DNA from: Pseudomonas sp. KUIN-1
GTDB lineage: Bacteria; Pseudomonadota; Gammaproteobacteria; Pseudomonadales; Pseudomonadaceae
Direction: 5' to 3'
Length of the DNA: 64,000 nt
Assembly: GCF_009176725.1 (NCBI RefSeq)
Contig: NZ_AP020337.1
Span: forward strand, 992,001-1,056,000
This document shows positions 27,839 through 34,909 of the stretch, one piece after another. Each line of letters starts with the position of its first letter. Position 1 is the stretch's first letter. The position numbers and the translations under genes are program-made. The notes below the pieces were generated by a model. It ran no database searches. It was given only the letters and a program-made list of their open reading frames with translations, and had not been told where the DNA came from.

Positions 27839-29095
27839 ATGCGACCTCAAGCCACCCTCACTGTTTTGCCTGTCGAGCGCCCGTTGGTCGGGCGTGTCAG
27901 CCCGCCGGGCTCCAAGTCGATCACCAACCGTGCATTGTTGCTGGCCGGGCTGGCCAAAGGCACCAGCCGCCTGACCGGCGCGCTGAAGAGTGATGACACG
28001 CGCGTGATGTCCGAAGCCTTGCGTCTGATGGGCGTGCAGGTCGACGAGCCGGATGACAGCACCTTCGTGGTCACCAGCAGCGGGCACTGGCAGGCGCCGC
28101 AACAGGCGCTGTTCCTCGGCAATGCCGGGACTGCGACACGCTTTCTGACCGCGGCACTGGCCAACTTCGAAGGCGACTTCGTGGTGGATGGCGACGAATA
28201 CATGCGCAAGCGCCCGATCGGCCCGTTGGTCGATGCCTTGCAGCGCATGGGCGTGGAGGTCAGCGCACCCAGTGGTTGCCCGCCGGTGGCCATCAAGGGC
28301 AAGGGCGGTCTTGAGGCCGGTCGTATCGAAATCGACGGCAATCTGTCCAGCCAGTATGTGTCGGCACTGCTGATGGCCGGTGCCTGTGGCAAGGGGCCTG
28401 TGGAAGTTGCCCTGACAGGCAGCGAGATCGGCGCGCGTGGTTACCTCGACCTCACGCTGGCGGCCATGCGGGCGTTCGGTGCCGAGGTTCAGGCCATCGG
28501 CGACGCCGCCTGGAAAGTCTCGGCTACCGGTTATCGCGCTACGGATTTCCACATCGAACCGGATGCCTCGGCGGCCACCTACCTTTGGGCTGCGCAGGCC
28601 CTGACCGAGGGCGCTATCGACCTGGGCGTGGCCAGCAACGCGTTCACTCAGCCTGATGCACTGGCCAGTCAGATCATCGCCAGCTTCCCGAACATGCCGG
28701 CCGTGATCGACGGCTCGCAGATGCAGGACGCGATTCCCACGCTGGCCGTACTGGCCGCGTTCAATCGTCAACCGGTGCGCTTTGTCGGCATCGCCAACCT
28801 GCGGGTCAAGGAGTGCGACCGCATCTCGGCACTGTCCAACGGCCTGTGCGCCATCGCACCCGGCCTGGCGGTCGAAGAGGGTGACGATCTGATCGTTACC
28901 GCCAACCCGACGCTGGCAGGCACTACGGTCGATGCCTTGATCGATACCCACTCCGACCATCGGATCGCCATGTGCTTTGCACTGGCGGGCCTGAAGATTG
29001 CCGGCATCCGCATTCTCGACCCTGATTGCGTCGCCAAGACCTACCCGGGGTACTGGGATGCGCTGGCTTCTCTGGGTGTGAGTGTTCAGCGCTGA
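27839..29095 (+). CDS. aroA: 3-phosphoshikimate 1-carboxyvinyltransferase (EPSP synthase), stand-alone
   Basis: 418-residue cytosolic enzyme of the shikimate pathway, joining phosphoenolpyruvate to shikimate-3-phosphate. Substrate residues are present: PGSKSITNR at 23-31, LGNAGTATRFL near 97, DSHSDHRIAM-type DTHSDHRIAM, RVKECDRISAL (catalytic Glu) and VAKTYPGYWD (catalytic Lys). In the PEP loop the Pro equivalent to E. coli P101 is Phe (TRFL). Pseudomonas normally carries its main EPSP synthase fused to prephenate dehydrogenase, so this free-standing copy is probably a second, divergent enzyme. No other aromatic-pathway gene is adjacent. Confidence 0.9.
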   Translation: MRPQATLTVLPVERPLVGRVSPPGSKSITNRALLLAGLAKGTSRLTGALKSDDTRVMSEALRLMGVQVDEPDDSTFVVTSSGHWQAPQQALFLGNAGTATRFLTAALANFEGDFVVDGDEYMRKRPIGPLVDALQRMGVEVSAPSGCPPVAIKGKGGLEAGRIEIDGNLSSQYVSALLMAGACGKGPVEVALTGSEIGARGYLDLTLAAMRAFGAEVQAIGDAAWKVSATGYRATDFHIEPDASAATYLWAAQALTEGAIDLGVASNAFTQPDALASQIIASFPNMPAVIDGSQMQDAIPTLAVLAAFNRQPVRFVGIANLRVKECDRISALSNGLCAIAPGLAVEEGDDLIVTANPTLAGTTVDALIDTHSDHRIAMCFALAGLKIAGIRILDPDCVAKTYPGYWDALASLGVSVQR

Positions 29096-29242
29096 TAGAT
29101 CAGGTTTATCGGCTCGGGAAGCCTGTAGGATTTCGAGACATCTTTAGCTGGCAGTCTACGGTTGTAGATACTATGTTTATACGTTGGGGTTGCATGCCTC
29201 GTGTGAGGTATCTACAGTATTGCTACGTTATGAGGTGTCTTT

Positions 29243-29497
29243 ATGGAAGTGAAAATTCAGCAATGGGGCAATAGCGCTGCAATTCGTTTGCCCGCAAACG
29301 TGCTAAAGCAGATGAGCCTGTCTAGCGGCGATGTCCTTACACTTGATGCGTCTGCAGAAGTCATCACGCTCAAACCCGCTAAAGCAAAGTTGCATTATCG
29401 ATTGGCTGACTTGATGGCAAAATGTGATTTGAGCGCGCCTGAACCCACAGAATTGGCCGAATGGAACGCCATGCAGCCAATTGGACGTGAGGTTTGA
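29243..29497 (+). CDS. mazE: MazE/AbrB-type antitoxin
   Basis: 84-residue antitoxin with an N-terminal swapped-hairpin AbrB/MazE DNA-binding domain: VKIQQWGNSAAIRLPANVLKQMSLSSGDVLTL. The acidic/aromatic C-terminus (LADLMAKCDLSAPEPTELAEWNAM) is the disordered part that wraps the toxin. GAGGTGTC precedes ATG 29243. Its stop overlaps the toxin start codon, so the two are translationally coupled. It should bind its own promoter in the AT-containing 147-base gap after aroA. Confidence 0.9.
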   Translation: MEVKIQQWGNSAAIRLPANVLKQMSLSSGDVLTLDASAEVITLKPAKAKLHYRLADLMAKCDLSAPEPTELAEWNAMQPIGREV

Positions 29498-29841
29498 AAC
29501 GGGTTAAATTCAACCGGTCGGATATTGTGCGACTGAACCTGAATCCAACCGCAGGCCGTGAACAACAGGGCGATTTTCGTCCAGCGTTGATTCTGACGCC
29601 TGCGGCTTATAACGCATCGGGCCTTGTAATTATTGTACCCATCACGCAGGGCGGCGACTTCGCTCGGTATGCCGGTTTCGCGGTGCCTTTAAGCGGTTCA
29701 GGTACCGAAACGCAGGGTGTCGTTCTTTGCAACCAGATTCGAACCGTTGACCTTGAGGCTCGTGGCGCAAAGCGTGTTGAGTCAGTTCCCGAGATGATAA
29801 TCGACGATGTGCTGGCTCGCGTTCAAGCCCTTTTTGAATAG
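29494..29841 (+). CDS. mazF: MazF/ChpB-type mRNA interferase
   Basis: 115-residue PemK/MazF toxin, a sequence-specific endoribonuclease. Landmarks: DIVRLNLNPTAGREQQGDFRPALILTP (the GxEQxGxRPxLVL-type motif, here with DF in place of R), IIVPITQG, and GVVLCNQIRTVDLEARG, which holds the catalytic-region Gln-x-Arg-Thr-x-Asp. The start is TTG 29494, 4 bases inside the mazE frame. The sequence GREQQGDFRP and QIRTVD are intact, so activity is expected. Confidence 0.9.
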   Translation: MKRVKFNRSDIVRLNLNPTAGREQQGDFRPALILTPAAYNASGLVIIVPITQGGDFARYAGFAVPLSGSGTETQGVVLCNQIRTVDLEARGAKRVESVPEMIIDDVLARVQALFE

Positions 29842-29877
29842 CAGGTTCTGCTAGTTGCCTGGCTCCTCAATCTGCTC

Positions 29878-29910
29878 GCAGCCGTTTTTCAAATCCCGAA
29901 AAACGGCTGC
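29878..29910. terminator. Bidirectional terminator between mazF and chrR
   Basis: A 13-bp perfect stem GCAGCCGTTTTTC/GAAAAACGGCTGC around AAATCCC. The left arm ends in T5 and the right arm starts with A5, so it may act in both directions. It overlaps the end of the convergent chrR gene. Confidence 0.7.
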
Positions 29911-30554
29911 ATCATCCGCGCCAGCAGCCCCTGAAAACGCAGCTTCGATTCAGTGGCCAGCACGCAAATGCATTCCCGGTCAGGGTAGGCAATGGGCTGG
30001 TGATGGATATGGCTGTCCAGATCGGCCACATCGTTGAGTCCGAACTCTCCCTGTACGTCGTAATACGCGCCCTTGAGGACCATGGTCATCTCGCCGCTTT
30101 CGTGGCTGTGCACCGGCATGCTCACGCCGGGGGCGATTTTCAGCAGCATCAGGTTGCCCTGTTCGATGCCTTCAGCGCGTACACGTTTTACGCCGGGGAT
30201 CAGGGTCTTCCACTTTAATGTGCTCAGGTGTCGACCAAAATGCGCCTGCATGCAGACCGGCATCAGGTCCGGGTCCTGATTGGCCGCCGGCATCGAATGC
30301 ATAGCGGGTACGAGCCCCGCTTGCTGCTCGTCAAGCCGCGCGAGCATGGCCGATCGGCCCTTGAGTGGCACCACACTGCTGGTGTGCTGCTGCATCAACA
30401 CACCGCCAATGGCCTCGGCCTGCCTGAGCCGCGCCCGGCACTCGGCGCAGCGCTCCAGGTGCGCGGCAGTGACTAACGAGATGACCTGCGACAGCGCTCC
30501 TGCGGCATAGCTGACCAGCGTGGCGTCGTCCGGATGATGTTGTGGGCCCATCAT
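29889..30554 (-). CDS. chrR: ChrR-type zinc anti-sigma factor
   Basis: 221-residue anti-sigma factor with two domains. The N-terminal zinc-binding anti-sigma domain (about 1-85) has the ligands HH near residue 6 and HLERCAEC (His-x3-Cys-x2-Cys); counted from the second ATG (30551) they fall at H6, H31, C35 and C38, exactly the numbering of Rhodobacter sphaeroides ChrR. The C-terminal cupin domain (about 105-221) has MPVHSHESGEMTMVLKG and DSHIHHQP metal ligands. ChrR holds its sigma factor inactive until singlet oxygen or organic peroxide releases it. ATG overlaps the sigma-gene stop by 4 bases. Confidence 0.9.
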   Translation of the reverse strand: MMGPQHHPDDATLVSYAAGALSQVISLVTAAHLERCAECRARLRQAEAIGGVLMQQHTSSVVPLKGRSAMLARLDEQQAGLVPAMHSMPAANQDPDLMPVCMQAHFGRHLSTLKWKTLIPGVKRVRAEGIEQGNLMLLKIAPGVSMPVHSHESGEMTMVLKGAYYDVQGEFGLNDVADLDSHIHHQPIAYPDRECICVLATESKLRFQGLLARMMQPFFGI

Positions 30555-31159
30555 GATTCCTCTATCCGCGAGCGCAATTTTTGAAACGCAAGGCGCAGGC
30601 AGGACTTCACTGTGCCAAGCGGCATACCCAAGCGTTCGGAAATCTCCCGGTGGCTGAGCGCTTCGAAATACGACATTCGCAACACTCGGGCCTGATCGGC
30701 GGGCAGGTTCTGGATGGCGATGTTGAGTTGTTGCTCCTGGCGCTGGCTGTAATCGAGTGTTCGATCTACCGGAGCCTCCAGACGCTCGAGTTGTTCCAGC
30801 GAGTTCTGCACCTGCACCCAGCCACGGTCCTTGCGCACGCTGTCGATGTAAAGATTGCGTGCGATGCGAAACAACCATGTCCCCAGGCTGGCCTTGGCCG
30901 GGTCGAACGAGTCGGCCTTGTGCCACAGTTTGAGCAGCACTTCCTGCACCAACTCTTCGGCCTGACCTTCTGGCACATTCAGCCCGGTGAGGTAGCGCAA
31001 CAGGCGCGGAGCGAAGTGATCGTAAATGCGCATGAAGCTGTCGCGGTCCCTCTGGCGGGCCACGGCGGTGACTTCATCGATCCAAAGTCGGGTGATTGTC
31101 GATTCGCTGTGAGAGGGGGACAAGTGACAGAAGGTCCTGAGACTGGCAGTTATGCGCAT
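30551..31159 (-). CDS. ECF sigma factor, RpoE/ECF11 type
   Basis: 202-residue extracytoplasmic-function sigma factor. Region 2 (about 35-105) includes FMRIYDHFAPRLLRYL, QAEELVQEVLLKLW, WLFRIARNLYID; region 4 (about 130-195) includes LPADQARVLRMSYFEALSHREISERLGMPLGTVKSCLRLAFQKLR. The paired ChrR gene places it in the ECF11 group, which responds to photo-oxidative stress. ATG 31159 has AGAAGG seven bases upstream; a start at 31180 lacks a site. Its promoter, readable at 31211-31237, fits the consensus of its own group, implying autoregulation. Confidence 0.92.
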   Translation of the reverse strand: MRITASLRTFCHLSPSHSESTITRLWIDEVTAVARQRDRDSFMRIYDHFAPRLLRYLTGLNVPEGQAEELVQEVLLKLWHKADSFDPAKASLGTWLFRIARNLYIDSVRKDRGWVQVQNSLEQLERLEAPVDRTLDYSQRQEQQLNIAIQNLPADQARVLRMSYFEALSHREISERLGMPLGTVKSCLRLAFQKLRSRIEES

Positions 31160-31210
31160 GATCCACCTTCTGATCACCATTGTGTGGGTTTGGTTCGCGA
31201 TGCAGAGGTG

Positions 31211-31237
31211 TTACGTAACGGGGTGGGGGGTGGATCA
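31211..31237 (-). promoter_or_regulatory. ECF11-type promoter of the sigma-chrR operon
   Basis: On the minus strand TGATCC (31237-31232) is followed by exactly 18 bases and then TAAC (from 31213). The known ECF11/RpoE consensus is TGATCC-N18/19-TA with a following A. It lies 52 bases upstream of the sigma start codon, a normal leader length. Confidence 0.8.
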
Positions 31238-31298
31238 TAGGATGTGACGAGCGGCGCATCCGTTCAGGTGCAAGAATCCTTGGACTTGGAAGGTGTGT

Positions 31299-31387
31299 TT
31301 AGCGAGTTGCTCGGTCATCCAGGCGAAGACCATCAGTGCGCTGAAATTCTCGCAGGTTGTGGGTGGCAACGATCAGCCCAGTAGAAC
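31299..31387 (-). pseudogene. VapC C-terminal remnant
   Basis: The frame ending at 31299 encodes GLIVATHNLREFQRTDGLRLDD, the end of a PIN-domain VapC toxin (ITNNxREFxRxxGLxxEDW type). It parallels the end of the broken vapC at 32249 (GLVVITNNQREFQRVEGLRVEDW), with roughly three quarters of bases alike. No upstream PIN-domain part is present, so it is a dead fragment of about 29 codons. Confidence 0.65.
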
Positions 31388-31485
31388 GGGCCTTGCGACC
31401 ATTAGCTGTCATTTCTGACAGTAGAGTGAAAAATGCTTTTTGCTTAATCTGACTTTTGGAGACCATCAACGTCAGGGAGACAATC

Positions 31486-32061
31486 ATGGGTACTCATGTC
31501 ACGCACGCTTCATTCTCGCAGGTCCGACTCGCCAGCCTATTGTTATTGGTCATCGTTTGCACGGGGCTTTTTTTCGCGCCAGAGCGATCACAGGCTGAGG
31601 TTGCAAACCTGGCGACTTGTCCGGTAGGAACTCACACCGCAACGTGGTCGCCAGGAGTGACCAATACCGCCAAGACTACCGACGTGGTGACGACAAGCAA
31701 TTGGGGACCGTGTGTTTTACCTTCATTTCCCCTGGTAGTCAGCGCTTCGTCCATACAAAGTTTTCAGGCCCCTTTATCCTGTCAGTCTTTACTGCTGCAA
31801 ACGTCCAATGTGGTATGGATCATCACCTGGAGCGATGGGGTGACCAGCACTTACACGTTCAATACGAGTTTCAATACTGTGAACGGTCTGATTACAGCCG
31901 TTCTGGGTGTCGGGACAATTACAGATGGCCGTTTCAAGGACGCCACTGCGTTGAGTACATTTGAGCTTGTTAATTTTCAGGCCGCGTTGAATAACAGCTG
32001 CGGCACTACGACCGGTGTCACCGGTGTCAGCGGCCTTTCAACGCTGGTCATTACCCCGTAA
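31486..32061 (+). CDS. Exported hypothetical protein
   Basis: 191-residue protein with a signal peptide (hydrophobic LASLLLLVIVCTGLFFA, cleavage near AEVA at 38). The mature part is rich in Ser, Thr and Val with four Cys (about residues 45, 66, 89, 160) that could pair in the periplasm. I do not recognise the family. CAGGGAGACAATC gives a clear ribosome site for ATG 31486. It is flanked by VapC remnants on both sides and by a duplicated epimerase fragment on the right, and its base composition is lower in GC than its neighbours, so it was probably acquired. Confidence 0.6.
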   Translation: MGTHVTHASFSQVRLASLLLLVIVCTGLFFAPERSQAEVANLATCPVGTHTATWSPGVTNTAKTTDVVTTSNWGPCVLPSFPLVVSASSIQSFQAPLSCQSLLLQTSNVVWIITWSDGVTSTYTFNTSFNTVNGLITAVLGVGTITDGRFKDATALSTFELVNFQAALNNSCGTTTGVTGVSGLSTLVITP

Positions 32062-32159
32062 TGACAGACGCCAGGCTCGCACGCATAAGGCCTGCTACAA
32101 ACTCTTGTCTTGCAGGCCGACCCCCAACCTCATCTACCCCCCCATGCCTTAAAAAGGCT

Positions 32160-32219
32160 CAATCCCGGATGCCTCGACAGATGATGGGCGTTCACCGGGT
32201 GGCTGACGGGCTCAAAACA
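32160..32219. repeat. Diverged duplicate of aldose epimerase segment
   Basis: Sixty bases match 33073-33132, inside the aldose 1-epimerase gene, with 9 differences (about 85% identity, counted by eye). Both copies have the same orientation. The fragment codes for no protein here. Confidence 0.75.
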
Positions 32220-32248
32220 TAAGAGGCGTTGCAGTTATCGTGTTGAGG

Positions 32249-32652
32249 TCATTGGCTTACCCAGTCTTCTACCCTCAGCCCCTCGACGCGCTGGAATTCA
32301 CGCTGGTTGTTAGTGATGACAACCAAGCCTAGAGAGCGGGCGTGTCCTGCAATCATTTGATCGTACGGGCCGATCGGTGTGCCCGATCTAGCCAGTTCGG
32401 CTCTGATCATGCCGGTATGAGCCGCCGCGTCGCTGTCGTAAGGGAGCACTTCAAGACGCGCTGTGAAACCCTCTACAACGGCAAGGTTTCTTTCGGGCTC
32501 AAAGACTTTTCTGCGCCGTAGACAAGCTCCATCAATGTGATCGCGCTGATACGTAGCTGTCCGTGATGGAGGTTGAAGGCTTCACGCACCGAAGCTGGCT
32601 TGTTCTTTATAGTGAAAATGCAAATGTTGGTGTCAAGCATGTACTTGAGCAT
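32249..32652 (-). pseudogene. vapC: vapC toxin gene with a frameshift
   Basis: Starting at ATG 32652, the frame reads MLKYMLDTNICIFTIKNKPASVREAF ... ISAITLMELVYGAEKS (PIN-domain Asp and Glu present) and then stops early. Shifting frame near 32501-32510 restores ERNLAVVEGFTARLEVLPYDSDAAAHTG and the normal end with PIGPYDQMIAGHARSLGLVVITNNQREF. The interval is 404 bases, one short of 135 codons, so a single-base deletion explains it. Start overlaps the vapB stop (TGATG). VapC would be a PIN-domain ribonuclease; as it stands no full-length toxin is made, unless frameshifting occurs. Confidence 0.85.
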
Positions 32653-32882
32653 CAGAGCGATTCGCGCTGCTGTTCGGCTGGTTGTCCGCGCTCTGCCATG
32701 AAATCATCACTGACACTTTCACCATCGAACCAGCTGTTCCACATTTCACCGGCGGGGGAAATAATGCGGGTTCTGCCCACGGCTATAACATCGACACGTT
32801 TCACGTCGTCGGGCAAGGCCACCGCTTTTGGCAGTCGGACAGCCTGGCTTCGATTGCTTTTGAAGACTGTGGATTGTTCCAT
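32652..32882 (-). CDS. vapB: VapB-type antitoxin
   Basis: 76-residue antitoxin with the N-terminal AbrB/SpoVT DNA-binding domain: STVFKSNRSQAVRLPKAVALPDDVKRVDVIAVGRTRIISP, matching VapB of the MqsA-unrelated VagC family. The C-terminal WNSWFDGESVSDDFMAERGQP segment would contact VapC. ATG 32882 is preferred to an upstream start at 32945. The partner vapC is frameshifted, so the antitoxin is now an orphan or keeps only a DNA-binding role. Confidence 0.85.
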   Translation of the reverse strand: MEQSTVFKSNRSQAVRLPKAVALPDDVKRVDVIAVGRTRIISPAGEMWNSWFDGESVSDDFMAERGQPAEQQRESL

Positions 32883-32997
32883 GAGTGATTCATCCTTGGC
32901 TGATGTTTCGGATGAATAAGAATATGTTTTTTTGGGATATGTCAACGGAATATCCCGACTCGTTCTGTAACTTGAAATGAGTCACCAGGACACTTAT

Positions 32998-33879
32998 TCA
33001 TAACCCCCGCTTCAGGTCCTTGTAACGAAGACTGAACTCCAGCGTCACTGACTCTCCCTGCCGCAAGAGCTTCAACCCAGGATGCCCCGGCAAATGATGG
33101 GCATTGACCGGGTGGCTGACCGGCTCGAAACAGAAGAAATCCAGCCCCGACGGGCAGAACACCAGAAAGTATTCGCTGCCGGTGGCCTGGCAGTGCAATT
33201 CGTAGCCCAGGTCCGGCTGGCTGATGATGCTCTGGCCATCCCAGCCGGTGAAACCGTTGTCCAGCCGTGTGTCGGGCAGCGCGTTGCCGTGCCGGAAGTC
33301 CCACTCGGCGGGCAGGTCCTGCAAGGCGCGGGGCAAACCGGCTTCGTCGCATAGCCAAACCTGCGCAGCCTTGGCCTGCAAACGAGTATGGGCGGTGCGC
33401 GGTAAGTACGGGTGCAGGCCCAGCCCGTGCCAGATGGCGCGGCTGTCCTGATGGGTGGTGCTCAGTCCAATGCTCAGCGTGCCCTCGTGCAGGGTGTAGC
33501 GCAGTTGCGCGCTGTAGGCGAAGGGTGTCTGGCTGTCGAGTTGCAGGCAGATCTGCCGAGGCGCCTGCTCGATGACCGTCCATGGCTGCTGCCACGCACT
33601 GCCATGAATCGGCAGCGGGTCGTTGGCGCTGTTTGGTTCCAGGGCCAGCCAGCCGTCTGGTGTCTCGAAACCGCCGTTGCCGATCCGGTTCGACCACGGT
33701 GCCAGCGGGTAGCAGGCCAGCCGACGGGGCGTCCCGGCCGCCAAAGCCTGTTCGTCGCTGGGGCGCAGCAGAGGTTGCCCGCTGGCCAGGACGCTCCAGT
33801 TGACGATACTGCCGCCGATGTCGGGGGCGAGTGTCAGGCGGGTCAGGCCATCTTCAAGGGTCAGTACGCTCGTGGACAT
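32998..33879 (-). CDS. Aldose 1-epimerase family protein
   Basis: 293-residue galactose mutarotase-like enzyme that interconverts alpha and beta anomers of aldoses in the cytosol. The beta-sandwich landmarks are CYPLAPWSNRIGNGGF (Asn-Arg of the active site), PIHGSAWQQPW (catalytic His), GLGLHPYLPR (second His) and the C-terminal CFEPVSHPVNAHH with the catalytic-base Glu. Sequence is closer to the YeaD/GalM-like group than to E. coli GalM. Its start overlaps the end of the upstream EamA gene by 26 bases, so they form an operon. Confidence 0.88.
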   Translation of the reverse strand: MSTSVLTLEDGLTRLTLAPDIGGSIVNWSVLASGQPLLRPSDEQALAAGTPRRLACYPLAPWSNRIGNGGFETPDGWLALEPNSANDPLPIHGSAWQQPWTVIEQAPRQICLQLDSQTPFAYSAQLRYTLHEGTLSIGLSTTHQDSRAIWHGLGLHPYLPRTAHTRLQAKAAQVWLCDEAGLPRALQDLPAEWDFRHGNALPDTRLDNGFTGWDGQSIISQPDLGYELHCQATGSEYFLVFCPSGLDFFCFEPVSHPVNAHHLPGHPGLKLLRQGESVTLEFSLRYKDLKRGL

Positions 33880-34825
33880 GCTTCAAAGCCTTTCTGGATG
33901 ATTGAGGGTCAGGCGACCGGGCGCGACGCCAGGTCAGCAGCACGATGCCGCTGACCACGATCAGCCCGCCGACCACCTGACCGCTGCTGAGCAATTGATC
34001 GAGAATCAGCCAGCCAAACAGCAGGCTGGCCACCGGCTCGATATTCATCACTGGCGCGTTGCGGGCGATGTCCAGACGCGCCATGCAGATGAACAGCAGC
34101 GAAAAGCCCAGCCCGTACAAAACCACCAGACTGGCCAGTGCGCTCCAGCCGACAGAACTCGTCGGCAGACCCACGCCGCCGGGCAGCACGCCGCTGCTGC
34201 CGGCGATGGCCGCGACGACGAACACCACGGCCATGGTCAGCATGCTGCGCACGCTGCCGCGCATGCCCGCCAGTTTGTTATCGGTAATCCACAGCGCAAA
34301 GGCGAACACCACCGCAGCGGTCGACGCGTAGGCGACGCCCTCCAGCCATTGCGGCTCGCTGCTGCCGGGGTTCGACAGGCGCTGTGGCACGTCCAGCGCC
34401 AGCGTCAGGCCAAACAGGATCAAGCCCATCAGGCCTGCTGCGCGCCGTGTCGGCCTGGCTCCCCCCAATGCCCAGGTCAGCAACGCCAGCAGGATCGGCG
34501 AGACATTGACCACCAGCAAGGCCAGGGCCACCGGAATACGTGCCACCGCCGAGTAGATGCAAAAGCTCTGAGTGGCGATCAGCAACCCCAGAAGCAGCTG
34601 CCAGCGCCAGGTGCTGGCGGGCAGACTGAGCCTTTCACGCTGCCAGAGCACCAGGCTGACCAGCACCAGCAAGGTGACGCCGGAGCGACAAAGGATGGCC
34701 AGCAGCAGGCCGGTGTCATGATCGAAGGCAATGCGCGCCGCGATGTGGTTGCCGGCAAACGAACAGGCCAGCAGGGCCAGGATCAGCACGGCAATGTGTC
34801 GCGGAAACAGGGCAGGGGCAGACAT
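33854..34825 (-). CDS. EamA/DMT-family transporter
   Basis: 323-residue inner-membrane protein with ten helices formed by two EamA repeats (about 10-140 and 155-295), typical of drug/metabolite exporters such as RhtA/YdcZ types. The first repeat begins IAVLILALLACSFAGNHIAARIAF; the second SVGWSALASLVVLYGLGFSLLFI with NIEPVASLLFGWLILDQ. Substrate is unknown. AAGGAGG lies 12 bases before ATG 34825 and 5-6 before an in-frame TTG at 34831, so the TTG may be the real start. It precedes the epimerase gene and follows the TRAP operon in the same direction. Confidence 0.85.
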   Translation of the reverse strand: MSAPALFPRHIAVLILALLACSFAGNHIAARIAFDHDTGLLLAILCRSGVTLLVLVSLVLWQRERLSLPASTWRWQLLLGLLIATQSFCIYSAVARIPVALALLVVNVSPILLALLTWALGGARPTRRAAGLMGLILFGLTLALDVPQRLSNPGSSEPQWLEGVAYASTAAVVFAFALWITDNKLAGMRGSVRSMLTMAVVFVVAAIAGSSGVLPGGVGLPTSSVGWSALASLVVLYGLGFSLLFICMARLDIARNAPVMNIEPVASLLFGWLILDQLLSSGQVVGGLIVVSGIVLLTWRRARSPDPQSSRKALKHVHERTDP

Positions 34826-34909
34826 ACGCAAACCAGCCTCCTTGGCTGGACAACAGAGGTGCATGCCGGAGCGCTTTCAAGCGCTCCGGCAGCCTTGCAG
34901 CTGGAGACG

